Positions 37,401 to 47,000 of a stretch of DNA of 64,000 bases are shown here, one piece after another. Below the pieces are notes generated by a model, which saw only the letters and a list, made by a program, of their open reading frames with translations, did not search any database and was not told where the DNA came from. The position numbers and the translations under genes are program-made. Location of the stretch: contig LSRY02000015.1 of assembly GCA_001643675.2 (NCBI GenBank), positions 1,132,001 to 1,196,000 on the forward strand, in the 5' to 3' direction. The stretch's first letter is position 1; each line of letters opens with the position of its first letter. The DNA comes from Monocercomonoides exilis. Lineage: Eukaryota; Preaxostyla; Oxymonadida; Polymastigidae.

Positions 37401-40400
37401 TAGTGCTATATCGGAAGAAAGCTCCAAATTTGTGAAGTTTGTTTTCGAAATTACTCCACCTCCAGATTTCACCAATTCAATGACACAACTCGAAGAAAAC
37501 GACAGTCCATTAACAGTCGATGAAATCAGGGACACTGTTCCTCCAGCGCATGTGATAAGCGAACAAGAAAAACATTCAGCATTTCTAACTTCAAAACTGC
37601 ATAGTGAGATACACAGAGTTGAATTTTGACACGAAAAGAGCGCTGAATGTGAACTTAATGTGGATGGAAAATTAAATTGCAAATCTTCAAACAATGTAGT
37701 GGTTCTTGTTGAAATAAATCCCTCTTCGAAGCTTTGTGAATCTTCATCAATTATAAATCGAGAGTTGTGAGCTTGTCCTTTCACAATTATATTTCCGAAT
37801 TCAAAAGATAGCTCTTTTCTGAGATTTGTTCCATTATTGATTGAAACTTTTATTCCACTTGTTGTTGCATGTTCTTCAACTGCATAATTCAATGTTTTGC
37901 ACTGCTGATCAACATATCCACACATGTACCAATCTCGCTTATTTGATCCTCCAACAAAGTATTCTCCTGGCTCACTTCGAAAGAAAAGCACAAGTGGAAT
38001 AACATTGTTTTCATCCCCATTTTCGTACCCACATAATTCATTTAAGTCATTCATATTCATTTCAAAATTTAAATGTGCTTTATCAACAACATTTAGGAAG
38101 TTTTTTGCTTTTATGAATATGTTACGCCCTCCAACTGTTGCTGAGCAACACTCAAATATCACATTCACAACATTAAAATTTGTTGTTTCTCCTTCCAAAG
38201 TCAGGTGGATTGCACCTCCACATCCGCCATAAAACAAGCTATTTAACGAGCTACAGCAAACGAATTCTGTCTTGCTTGTATTTCCTACTCTAAACTGCGA
38301 ATCATTTTCCACCATCACACAGAATCCTCCCCCATTTCCATTTTCACATGTGCAATTCCTCAAATTTATGTTATTCAGCTTGAGAGTTTCACCAGATAAT
38401 AACGTTTTTGATAAAATGCATCCGTCTCCATTTTTCCTTGTTATGGAAGAGAAAGTGGTTTGTGACAATGCAATCGATAATCCTGAATCAAGCGAAATCA
38501 AAGGAGAACTTTTCAGAAAGAAATTCATGATTAAGACTTTGTCCATCAATAGAATTCCACCCGGAGAATAAAGATAAAACAACGAAGACTCAAACGCATT
38601 TTCATTGCAATGTCCAGTTGATGATCTAATCTGCATATTCCTCAGATGTGCGCTTCCTTTCCCAGATATTGATAGAATCCTTAAAGACGGATTTTCATGA
38701 CTATGTTCAAAGGTGAGCCACAATGCAGATAATACGCCATCTGAAATTGAAAAGAAACTGATACTGTTTGCCTCACATGAGACACTCAACACAGTCGAAG
38801 TTGCATTTTCTCCAATTATCGACAATTTCCTTGATCCAATTATTATTTCTTTTGACTCTGAAACGTGCTCTCCATCGTTCAGAAAAATTCTTGATTCAAA
38901 TTGTGACAAGCATTTTTCGAAAGAGTGCCTAACTGTTAAACAAGCAATCTCTTTCGATAAACCACAAAGTTGATTTTCATCATTGCCGTTTCCAGATACA
39001 TAGCAAGAAGTGAAAAATGTTTGATTATTTGGTAACCATTCTGGTTTATATCCTCCAAAACTGTCACAATATAGTCGCATGTCATTTGCGTTTGTTGAAA
39101 AGCAATCCTTCAATGGATTTGAATTTAAGCTTACGTTCTCGCTTGATATTACCAAATAAATATCATGACCTGCTGGAATCTGTGTATTTGTACAGTGACA
39201 TTCATGAAAAAATAAAAAGAAAAAAAACAGATAATCAACTTGCATTTCACTAAAATCAAAAAAATGATGTCGAATTGCACCTCCTTGTGAAACACATTCA
39301 CAATTCACGAATTGGCAACTTCTCATTCCAAACATTGATCTATAAGACCACGACACAATTGCTCCTCCATATTTATCATTATTAAAGCAATTCACAAATT
39401 GACTATCTATCAAGTCTGCGTGAGATCCATCTTCATTTATATGTGGGCATTCATTCTTCATTCCAATTTCACTCACACTTATTGCGCCAGCTTGATTTCC
39501 TGAAGTGGTATTTAAGAATTCAGAACCTTGAATCAGCCAACATCCAATATTTGATTTTATCCTAATTGACCCTCCGTCCCTAAAAGAAGAACTGTTAATA
39601 AATCGAGAATTTGTGATTTCGATACTGTTTCCATTCTCAAAGCATATTGACCCTCCTCTTCCTTTTGGAGCGGAGCACCCAATAAAAGTGCAACGTAAAA
39701 CAGCAAGAGATAATAATGAACCAACAACTATTGCACCTCCACTTCCTGTTGTTGTTGTACACTGAAAAAATGAATCATCGCAAAACGTCGCTGATGTGTT
39801 CAATATTCTTCTTCCTTCAGCACCAACGAATTCTTCATGTATATTTGATTTTCTGGAATTCAAATTAAAAGAGTTGTTAAAAGAGTCTAGAACAGATAAC
39901 GAAATCAAATGACTTGTTCTTTCAAAATCATTATTCAAAAAATCACAACACGATGTAAATGTGCACGAGCAAATTGAAATCACATTATGAATCAATTCAT
40001 CTTTTAGAACATGAGTTTTAGAAGTTGAAGTGATATTCCAAAATGTTGAAGATTTTAGCAAAAAATTTGATGAAAACTGAGAAGATATAATATCAGAAAG
40101 AAGATGAAATGAAGCGATATGTGATGAAACAATACAAAGTGAATTCATTTGAGAAGAAGTGAGTAAGCGATTAAAAGAAATGACTGGTGAAATGAATTGT
40201 TTTGTATTGTCAAAAAATATCGAAATGTTGTTCAAAATCGCTGATGAAGATTCAATAACCAAAGGTGTTCTTGCGAATTTCGTTGAAAAAAGAAAGATGG
40301 ACGAACAAGTGACAATCAATGAACTATCACTTATTATTGAGAGATGATAATTATGGCATTGCTTTAGCATTGTGCTTGATATTGAAAGTGTTGAATTGTG

Positions 40401-40775
40401 AAGATTAACACCACCAAAAATCGAAGAATAACATCCAAACATATAAAATTGCTCCTCAAATTCCAACTCAAGATTTATGCTTTCGAAACCTCTTTTTGAA
40501 AAAATCTGATTGTGAACATCTTTATTTTTTGTTTGAACAAGAAAAGAGTTTTCGATTTTCGAATCCTTCGTTGATTTTTTCAAATCATATTCATTCAAAT
40601 TATTATTGGCAAAACACAAAATATCTCCTGAAAATCCATATTCAAAAATATTTCTTTTTTCGTTCTGAATGCTGGTTTTGTCTAAAGTTTGATTTATCAT
40701 AAATTCATTGGAATCTGATTCAAAGCATCTTTTTGCAATGAATCCTTGAACAAAAATCAAACAAAAAATAATCAT
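28419..40775 (-). CDS. Giant beta-helix receptor with pseudokinase C-lobe (4,118 aa, intronless)
   Basis: A single 12.4 kb exon with a true ATG and a signal peptide (MIIFCLIFVQGFIAKRC). The ectodomain is built from right-handed beta-helix repeats (NCTF, GGxI/F, SSS runs). It is organised as eight modules of about 310-400 residues, each marked by a (Y/F)(V/I)xxxGxDxxxCGxxxxPC signature. The signatures lie near 38965, 37920, 36715, 35670, 34475, 33395, 32470 and 31320. A membrane-proximal domain (about residues 3488-3640; PSVRRNIICS, LNEGCKVGG) matches the plus-strand beta-helix protein at 8692-17360. One transmembrane helix (TIVLAVILLLVIIIAVIFII, 29718-29795) is followed by about 430 cytoplasmic residues. 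The end resembles only the C-lobe of a protein kinase: LRWKAPELLV (APE), SIGLMLWESLLLKIPFGEYE and ACLSFNPSTRLS. I see no glycine loop, VAIK lysine, HRD or DFG, so it is probably inactive. The ligand is unknown. Confidence 0.88.
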   Translation of the reverse strand: MIIFCLIFVQGFIAKRCFESDSNEFMINQTLDKTSIQNEKRNIFEYGFSGDILCFANNNLNEYDLKKSTKDSKIENSFLVQTKNKDVHNQIFSKRGFESINLELEFEEQFYMFGCYSSIFGGVNLHNSTLSISSTMLKQCHNYHLSIISDSSLIVTCSSIFLFSTKFARTPLVIESSSAILNNISIFFDNTKQFISPVISFNRLLTSSQMNSLCIVSSHIASFHLLSDIISSQFSSNFLLKSSTFWNITSTSKTHVLKDELIHNVISICSCTFTSCCDFLNNDFERTSHLISLSVLDSFNNSFNLNSRKSNIHEEFVGAEGRRILNTSATFCDDSFFQCTTTTGSGGAIVVGSLLSLAVLRCTFIGCSAPKGRGGSICFENGNSIEITNSRFINSSSFRDGGSIRIKSNIGCWLIQGSEFLNTTSGNQAGAISVSEIGMKNECPHINEDGSHADLIDSQFVNCFNNDKYGGAIVSWSYRSMFGMRSCQFVNCECVSQGGAIRHHFFDFSEMQVDYLFFFFLFFHECHCTNTQIPAGHDIYLVISSENVSLNSNPLKDCFSTNANDMRLYCDSFGGYKPEWLPNNQTFFTSCYVSGNGNDENQLCGLSKEIACLTVRHSFEKCLSQFESRIFLNDGEHVSESKEIIIGSRKLSIIGENATSTVLSVSCEANSISFFSISDGVLSALWLTFEHSHENPSLRILSISGKGSAHLRNMQIRSSTGHCNENAFESSLFYLYSPGGILLMDKVLIMNFFLKSSPLISLDSGLSIALSQTTFSSITRKNGDGCILSKTLLSGETLKLNNINLRNCTCENGNGGGFCVMVENDSQFRVGNTSKTEFVCCSSLNSLFYGGCGGAIHLTLEGETTNFNVVNVIFECCSATVGGRNIFIKAKNFLNVVDKAHLNFEMNMNDLNELCGYENGDENNVIPLVLFFRSEPGEYFVGGSNKRDWYMCGYVDQQCKTLNYAVEEHATTSGIKVSINNGTNLRKELSFEFGNIIVKGQAHNSRFIIDEDSQSFEEGFISTRTTTLFEDLQFNFPSTLSSHSALFSCQNSTLCISLCSFEVRNAECFSCSLITCAGGTVSLISSTVNGLSFSSSCVIELVKSGGGVISKTNFTNLELSSDIALIKYNSVGTLKIDQTLFERIGSEENGVIMSQQGSCLDVDNCIFKDIHLSEGDGSGINCVIGGNQKLSICNCNFSGCQALKGNGGALFVEIGGESQIRADKGNNQTVIENCEANQTESKGGCGGGIFVKCNENGNNDFKFCLLHFGALINSNKASRSGYNIFIDSQSLFDTITKDRFVGVISTLEANDNEAMGIEGGNEKYLIPLRLFLLDDFSFPGYVGGDNSRDFSGCGFKGYPCFTVGKIVTLRFESKNKDIVLNSGFVCNECIEMKENIWDMKCLEKETKIEFAFIEGNSFEWGIKTIAEVVVTNISFLLSTSLALSSSFIVCLSQMLSLNSCGMKISDIEQNSRIGFSFLKIEGGSLKIDDFLFDESTFMPIETNFFNIGDAASVALNNSYLKGIEHVGGSGGCLIIKHTSSTGRIVSLKNCTISSKCSSGNRLCGGGFMCFLSGRNKLRMEAMKLEKCNVPNDESEETGKGLGGGIFLYEEDGAYDFSLAELSFISCNAWKGNNIFLNGKDFVEAINTQSFAFNIGSMSRSDLMGYERDSTNVEFAIPLCAYLDDFNGTAFIGGSDMDGFDHSGCGVEYAPCRTIPKAVLVRFPAPSSFVKLKIKPGYTLIDYVKFQLRTFEICGFLNEEMTSISISDSGRGDQEGFIETVSQTCIKNLSFSLPSVFVASQRTSLIYCMKEMLRIEDCSFYQIDQLSNISFCLIKANGGNIAITRLKLVNMKFNLLPTFELNNCHAVIEVLKVEKVKSESSQGLIVLESSSLQMEKSVLNDSTFENGCLIFFDEGSGLSITNSSFLKNTRQSGNGGVLKGTVGQTKNVNVINCTFDTELCTGIPSSGGCGLFAIRTGGSLTFDLNNVQNCAVVGEMGFGGGLFIEFEDDRINYSMRSNNFCGNAAIKGSDVFLICSAPGSLLIERLWLGTIDETETPERNFWVVDSLVNSVIDLSIKKFLFPTESTTVFIEAGQSSDGQLCGSEIVPCDKLIDGFLNMADNKTTIQINNHNSLNATINRRGKSLSVRGKMSECELEICEHGCFCLTEGNRDVFLTLSRLLFNLPQTLGRENEALVCVSVGVMTMISCAFKPKENILLQTEMNIIKNAGGEVRFDHVSIDNISFSVCGGIIKLVGDSFIANNSIFSLLNGEGEGLIIGESLSTLELSNINASEICVKDGGLIIECYGASVTIQDCKFKRCCSTTGNGGILLCEMNEQSSFTFARDETECCCVNMANGRGGALFLDIQGETDGNIFLNDLSFSSNDGAEGKDLFVDCVNLNNTVRLEKFKFSLADGDNNPIVDAKGVDDGRFSKHAVDLLLFLIQFKSTSIYLSSNGYDMIGCGSADYPCVSFWRSIHNLHADIFDQTKLFVNGSATVKNSFDMSGIIVNSFVSNKQSTIQVLSNISNTLFNSIFLNERSIGFEWIYFSLPNSFICQINHFIYSQTWSDKTYMKNCSIEFENSEIVNFEIMNVKGGKVELKECNLILHAFSVTPFEFDASVVIEECFLREIKTPEGREGGCMKIYVKEDHSLIINNSVAENCECSLANGKGGVIYLDCSSSLISEPFCLRTVKFAGNDAKIGKVMFLLSRDLNESITTSSFSFDYSLMKEDSNLFVGSDKRINNSDLFRFIVAYSNITIYISSDGFDVMRCGSKEDPCFSFWKGMQQIKPSEIMKEILLSGTITINNEWNLTNHILKTSDENEKENSKASLTFLIQKQSDDMSFISNFGFLNISEIIFIFSNSGASDEKVIIESGGKLLIMNDCEVKSNFQANEALASFLIVKSGEVMLKALKVSQLRVSKSFFIFCEGVKCNIEKLSATSLSFSKSSLVLISGDNTFENAGSIFLSMSESSIRMLERESNGPCVIESSSTKFVSFVVNESVLESCQSRESEYGGGIYFQLNEDSEFKIFDTRISQSNCSMINGMGGGIYLRTELLGELNYLFFNLSFSGNNAWIGRDIFIECTNISAQINESQFKMDLRQEVFIRSNAIFGSDKNGDFPIDLIELITIYQSATIVVSNVNGKGGNNTRKCGISELPCLSVGYGLDHIIEEFNSMLAVDGESEIEKEIELKSLTMRSKGFDFSNISISPFLVSTRDYVVSVSGHVVIELVNIQFSRTFPSTYKTIFFVAGMLSILSTSFNSRNDNFFEATIPTLIESVSGKLTIGNCTVSNIASPYLMHLSTDVVVRQLKVENIHCSSDLITLTNGNWTFNEFDIFNATINEGSIFKVYSESRDNVCVLHSILQNVSRQSSGTSIMSCISPLESALIGNCTIKRSCMNREKGSIVSIKSCCEMILDSCLFDGEYSSDVERCMEDSEDACEWDGSIVHFENSSVIVKDTSIKNAKDGGVSISGGDVSVEKGEFLNNNPGISKFPSVRRNIICSDEGLVKIESLKGGDGQEKYSSLWFLNEGCKVGGIASERISTLFIPILKEVKSEKKGSVAELRFIGNVLIPCELSFKVSSWIGDAEAVERHEFSEADFVSEKEVCGSISSTTIESAPNEAEVTVAIVFGKKEEQHSTPFVLKNRTEKQTENYDNLVERKNSNSLSWSTIVLAVILLLVIIIAVIFIIRWKKSKMRTEELEEIVNDNIKKDPKAFEMVTMEMSPEEQWRRAENEAEKKNEERMKKRIYDTNLQHSESSEHLLSESGSTEYILGKDSDKIPQWMLEKDEEEEIRKRTPSPSISSTSTTDSDSTFVQREDLCPTTSSMSNLVDAMACSSPHEKLIVDLRDSLFMLLHGRNKTKEMAIGSLQEREQTAAQILFWVANGALHSFDEMENPLQSLNNLSPHIVLFSEHMVICIVMHSDLLSDDDSDSSSISSSTVVTSASGNDDDESDSLPSSAFEDEDDFKKECLRWKAPELLVNKKLGATKESVSFSIGLMLWESLLLKIPFGEYEAVTAGQKIVNGEKPNLESVMSSSLSTVVNACLSFNPSTRLSLNMLKREFIQRFPAGAAVMTLSDAITFTDNSSEDNKSIETVQQRNSQRKKDTFKRKKDKNVSEYFVK
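28590..29260 (-). other. Degenerate protein-kinase-like domain encoded at the 3' end of the giant receptor
   Basis: Residues about 3840-4060 of the receptor. The readable parts are an N-lobe-like leftover (LRDSLFMLLHG; ILFWVANGALHSFDEM; LSPHIVLFSEHMVICIVM), an acidic Asp/Ser-rich insertion where the catalytic and activation loops should be, then RWKAPELL, a DxxSxG-like helix reduced to SFSIGLMLWE, and the arginine of the final helix in FNPSTRLS. The missing HRD and DFG argue for a scaffold or allosteric role rather than catalysis. This rests on reading motifs, not on a profile search. Confidence 0.65.
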
Positions 40776-41064
40776 GTCACCGATGTAATTGAGCTAATTC
40801 AGCCTCAACTTAAAATCAAAAACACAAATTCGTGTTTTTTTGAATATTGGTTTACAACCATAATATTTTTGTTTTTTCAATTTTTTTTTAAAATATTCAT
40901 TGAAAGATATTTGATGATAATGTCAAGCTGTTTATTTAACAAATTGGAAATAAAACGAAAATTTTAATTTTTTTAAATAACGATATTCAAATTTTCAAGT
41001 ATTGGCAATATCACGTAAATGAAACTCATTACACAAAACCAATAAAAATTTCGAATACTAACAA
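40776..41064. other. Spacer between two minus-strand giant genes
   Basis: About 290 bp, AT-rich, containing the receptor's promoter and the 3' end of the serine-rich gene. The serine-rich frame ends SRSGCFN before TGA. A GTTG donor at that point could allow one more small exon here, but none is convincing. Confidence 0.4.
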
Positions 41065-44000
41065 TCAGTTAAAACAACCGCTTCTTGATCGAATGAATTC
41101 AGTTCCTCCTTCCTTAAAAATAATTGAGCCATCAACAGAATCGATTCGAAAAGATAGTGAAGTCGATAATTTGGCATTTGAGGCTTGTTGAGAAGCAGCT
41201 TTCCAATCGAAAGGTTTGATAGCCCCATTTCTAAGGCGCTTTTTCTTAAACACAAACGGGGGAAGCAAAGATAGATGATAAAGTGCATCATTTTTATTGA
41301 GTTGCTTCATATCTAATTTACCAGAAGAAGGGTTAACATCAATTGAAGATACAGTAAGATTTGAACTAATATCATCAATAGGGCTGGACTTAGAAACTTG
41401 ATCTTTCTTTTGGCCTTCATTTAATTGTTTTTGAACCAATGATAATGAAGGTGATATGCTTGAAGAAAAAGGTTCTGCTATTTCAGGGGTTGACATGGAG
41501 CACATGAGTGAATATTTACTCATGTGAAGAGCATTTGAACATTTTTCATATGCACCAGTATCAACAAGATGAGGAACATGTTCAATTTTCAACGAATTCC
41601 AACCTCTGCATTTCATCGCATCCAACAAAGATGATAAAACATATCGAAGCTTCTGAACTATCCACTCTCTTCTTATTCTCATTTCCTCTAATATACCTTC
41701 GTTCCTACTTCTGCAAAGTATGTCGTTCTCGTTCTCTTGACTGATGAAATCTGGATCATCGCTCTTCTCATGTTTGTGCTGGTGATGGCGCGACAGATGC
41801 ATTCCGCCTCCCCTTTCCATGTTGTTCAGTTCTCGAAATCTGTTCCGCCTAATTCCATCTTGCCCAGTTGCATACAATATGCCAATGCCTGCAAAATATT
41901 CCACCTCTTCCAAGGGATACACACTTCCCCCATCTGATACAAGGCGAGATGTCAAACTCTCTTTCTCATTCTTCTCCTTCCAGTTTTCGCCAGATGCTGG
42001 CTTTGTCCCATTCCACCAGCACCCTCCTGTGGCACCGATACTTCTACATCCTCTTTTTGTATCATGCGAACTCAACACATCACCCACGCTACTCAGAAGC
42101 ATCAGCGTGCTCATCTCAATAACTGTCCCACTTTCAATTGCGTTCTTCAAAATGTCTTTTCCTCTGAATTCCCCAATCATGTTGCCCAACTCCTCGCTTC
42201 GTCTTGCTTGCCGCCTGGTGCTGCGTTGCGAGAACACAGTGTATCCTTCATCCGCCGTTCGCCCAAAGTGATTCAGCGAAGAAGGAGAAGAAGGAATCAC
42301 AAAAGTGGGACTACCACTCAACGCTGATGGCATCGATGATCCAAATGAGGGAGAAAGCGAAAATGGTGTTGGAGATTTGTGCTGCCCATTATGGCTCGTT
42401 GCCCTTTCTGAAGAAGAATGCTTCATTGAAGACGGTGATGAAATTGCATTGGATGCTCTTGAATCGTTTTCGATAAACACTGACTTTGTCGTCTTTGCCA
42501 TTCGATTACTGTATCCATTCCCATTACGCCTTCCCTGTAGAAGATGTGTTGAGCTCATTGGAATTCCTTGTGTTGATGCTACTGCCCTTCCAACCACAGT
42601 GGGATTACTTTTTCTTTTCTTGCCTCCTTTTCTGCGAGATAATTTTGATGTTCTACGTCTTTTTTTGCCTTTTCGTTTCTTACTTGAATTGTCTTGTCCT
42701 TCTTCACTATCTTTCATAAGCATAACATGAATATCAGATTCCTTGCTGAAATCTGCTGCTTCTTCGACAGCATCAAGCTGGTAAGACTGATCTGGTTCTT
42801 CAGTCTTGTTTGACTCTTTTTGACTTTTCTTGATGTATTGCTTCTTTAAATCTTTTGACTTTTTGAGTGTTGATTTTGAATGAAGCTTCTTTTTCCTCTT
42901 CAACAATTTTGAACTGAGCTTGTCTTCCTCTTTTGTGTTAAGCCTTTCCTTTTTGTGCCCTGTGGCTGATGAATAATTGTTCTGAAGCAAAGAAAGCAAA
43001 GATGCTCCAATATTTCTTTTTCTTGTCACCATCTGAGTAACCGATGCATCATCAGTCGCTTCTGTTGACTGTTTCTGCAAATATGATTTTAACTTCGATC
43101 CATTTCCTTCATGTGAACTTAGCAAAGGTGAAGATTGCAATTTCTTATGCTTCGGTGAGCGAGGCAAATGAGGAGATGACTCCGTTGATTCAGTTGCTGT
43201 GTGCTCAGAAGAGAAAACAGTTGTATTTTCAGCATCTTCGTCTGTCGCAGTGGATGAGCTGTCCTCAGAACTTTTCCCTTCTCCTTGATGTTGATTGCTA
43301 ACATTTGGTGACTGGCTTTTTTCTGTCAAATCGTCAAACATCATTTCATTGCTATCTGATTCGAGAAAGTTGCTTGAGCTATCAGCTTGCTCATCTTTAT
43401 TATCTGCTGATGATTTATCCCTTTTCTTCTTTGTTTTAATGTGACTGTCCTCTTCGTTTCCTTCAGAAGTTGATTCATTTTCATCAAACAAGAACTCATC
43501 CCCTTCACTATCACCATCATCTTCTTTGTTATTGCTCCAGCGTTCTTTCTTGCTATTTGTCCCTGAAATCTCTATCTCATTTGCGCTGCTTCCTCTTCCT
43601 TCTCCAATCCACCCATTGTTTGTATTCCCGATTTCCCCTGCATTTCCTCCTTCTGCTGCAGCAGCTGTCGCCGCAGCAAGAAGAGCAGCACGACGAAGCT
43701 GCTTCTTTCTCGAATTCGTAGTCCACCTTCTGCTTCTCCTCGCTTTCTTCTTTCCTTTTTGTCTGCCTCGAGGTATTTTGCTCGAAGCATTCACAATTCC
43801 ATTCATATCTTGCACAGCTGCATTTGGCACAACTGTTAGTGGCACGTTGTTTTGGGCTTGAATGGAAGCTAAACCAGTTTGTGGAATGATTCCTTCTACC
43901 AAGCTTGTTGCTGTTCCTTTCTTCACTTTTCGCTTCCTAATCTTCTCCACATACTGTGGAGGATCAAAATACACTCTTTTTCTTGATCTTCCCTTTGGCA

Positions 44001-47000
44001 CATATCCGTATTTAGGCTCAAGCACAACATACTCTTCATACTCTTCATCTTCTCTACAGGGTGACAATGAGGGTGATTCAGTTCTAATATGTGTTTGTGT
44101 TGACAACGATGGGGAGGTTGTGAGCGGCGTGGTGCTCATTGAAGAAGGTGTCAATGAAGGAGACAACGAAGGACTCGAAGAATTCGAGTTGGGGTTCCGA
44201 GCCAAAGGAGTGGCCAAAGAATTGGCAGGATGAAATGGAAGCGATGGGGAGCGTGTCAGTGAATAAGAATAGAATTGTTGCTGTTGCTGTTGAGAAGGTG
44301 AGAAAGTGAGTGGCTTTGTGGGTGGTGTAGCTGATGCTGATAGACGTGAAGGAGAAACAGAAGAAGGCTGGCTAATTGGCGACTGATACATCGCAGAGGC
44401 AGACGTTTGAAGAGCGCTGCTTGGAGGCAACGATGTAGTCATAATCAGAGGACGGGTCTGGGAAGATGGTGATGGTGGAAGAGATTGTGGAGAAGAGGTG
44501 TTTGTGAGAATTCCGTGTAGATTTGGTGGCAGTGCATGAAACGCAAAAGAGGATGGAAGCATATTTGAGGCAGATGTTATGAGAGAAGGTGAGTCAGGAG
44601 CGTGTGTTTGTGTGCTTGATGGTAAATGAAGTGCAGTAAGTGGAAGTGAAGCGATTGTTGATGATTGAGGAGTTGTTTGCCCAGTAGAAGATGAAAAAGC
44701 AGAAGAAACATTTGCATTTAAAAGACTCTGTGATTGGCCTGGTTGTTGAATCAATGCGTTCCTCTGGCTGATTTGCTGGTGAAGTTGTTGTCTTTGCAAA
44801 GGTGTCATCGCTCGAAGTAGTTGAGGCTGCAATTGCTGTGTCATAATAGATGACAGATTATTTATTACTGGAAGAGTTTTCAGTGAAGGAGAAGAAGAGG
44901 AAGTGGAAGCAGAGGCAGAAGAAGAAGGATTAACTGCCAATGAACCGATTCCCATTTGAGAAGATGGAGAAGATGGAGAAGATGGCTGAATAGCCATCGA
45001 TGCAGAAGGAGAAGACGGCAGATGCTTGGCAGATGACTGAGGAGATGTTCCAGTTGTTCCAGAAGCAGCTGAAGCTGCTGACACAACCTGCATCTGGTTG
45101 ACTCTCTGCCGAAGGGCAGACGATTGAGCGGGAGAAGTTGCTGTAAATGGCTGCAACGAGCCACGCAACGGCATCAAAGCAGCAGTAGCTGAGGAAGGTA
45201 CAGATGTTGATGAAGGAACGATGGCTGCATAGGCAGAGGAGGGAGAAGGAGGATAAGAAGAAGTGGCAGATGAGGATTGGACTGTATTTGCTTGAGAAGT
45301 GATTTGTGATCTTTCTTGATGTGAAGGAAGCATTTGGTGAATTGGAGAATTCGAAGCATTCAGCTGGCTTTGCATCTCAGTTTTCAAAAACTGCTGATGC
45401 GATGTTTGAGACTGCAACGCAAGAGATGTCTGAAAAGCAAGTGGAACTTGATGAGAAGCGAGCAACTGCTGTCTTTGTTTCTGCTCTTGTTGGAGTTGCA
45501 TGTGCTGTTGGATTTGTAGCTGAAGAATCTTCTGCTGCTGAAGCGAAGAAGTTGAGTGGCTGTTCGGATGAGGAGAAGGGTTTGGATAAGCAGACATCTG
45601 CTCTTTGGCAAGCTGATCATAAGATATTGATTGATGCAATGTACCTGATTGTGAAGGAGATAAAGGAGAAGTTGTTGTTGTTGTAGTTAATGATGATGAT
45701 GATGAAAAGGAGGTGAATGTTGGTGAAAGCAAATGAGAATCAGCAGATGATTGAGGTGATAAAGAAGTCAATGTTCTTGTTGATGATGCTGTGGATAAAG
45801 GAGTTGAAGGATTTGAAGAAGAAGTAGCAGAAATTGAATGTGTGGTTGATGTTGGCGTTGATAAAGGTGTGGTTTTTTGAGCTTGATTTCTCAAAAGCGA
45901 TGCCAAAGAGGAATTTTGAGGCAATTGCAGTGCAATTTGGTTGTCTTTTTGAATGCTATTACTGTTTATATTCAATTTGGAGTCAGAAGGAAGAGCAATC
46001 GAACCAACAGAAGGCGGATGCTCAGGAGAATCAGAATAGACAGATTGAGTATTTTCTTTTGATGCAGTTGAATCTGTTGCGATTGTCTGCTCATTCGTAA
46101 GAGAGCGAAGAGAAGAAGGAGACGACAATGAAGGTGAGTGAGAAGCAGGAAATGGATTAGCATTTGAGCTTCGAGGAGAAAGTGAGGATGAAGTTGCAGA
46201 AGAAGGAGAAGAAAAAGACAACTCCACCATCTGCTTCGCACTGCTTCTTGTTGCTGGCTTCGGCTGTGAAGAATGCGGAGAAGGAGAAACAGAATGTCTC
46301 TGAAGGATAATTCGCTTCGGCACTTCTTTCGTTCTTTGGAGAGCAGTTGGTGACAATTGTTGTGTGCCATGCTGCACAGGCGATAAGCCAGTCAATGAAA
46401 TAGAAGAAGATTGAATTGGAGGCGTGTTGCGAGCACGGAGGATACGGAAGCTCTCTGAAAGAGAGCTGAGATTGGTTGTTGAATTAATGCTGGTTTGAGG
46501 CGATGTTGCTGTTGCTGCTGCTGCTGATGATGATGATGTCAATGCTGTCAATGACTCAGCAATAGGATTTGTGTGTTTGCGGTGCTGATTGACATTTTTA
46601 AGTTGCTTTGAAGAGTTTCGGATAGGAACGTGAGAAACGTTAAGCCTTCTATTGCTTAATGGAGGTGTGGATAGTGTTGATGACAATACTGGCTTTTCAC
46701 GTTTATTTGAAATTATTGTTGAAGAATGTCTAAATGAAGAGGCAGCTGAATGAATGTTGTGCAAAGTTAATGCCGCATTCACTTTCTTATCCAAAAAGTC
46801 CAACAAACAAAGCTGTGATTGCAACACGTTCTGATAGCGATTCAGAGTTGATGTGGAGTTAAATGGATGCAAAACAGTTTTCCCAACAATGAGAGATGAA
46901 TGATTCACAGGAATTAGTGAGTTCAGCAGAACAATCATGTAAGCCGTCAAATTGTGTTGCACAAATGGCAGTGATGAAGCATACTGTCTATTAAATCCGT

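Noticed and set aside
43526-45686. Numerous 60-130 codon frames opposite the Ser-rich giant
   Set aside because: Low-complexity Ser/Glu codons read antisense as Ser/Leu/Phe frames. None has a start context or motif of its own.
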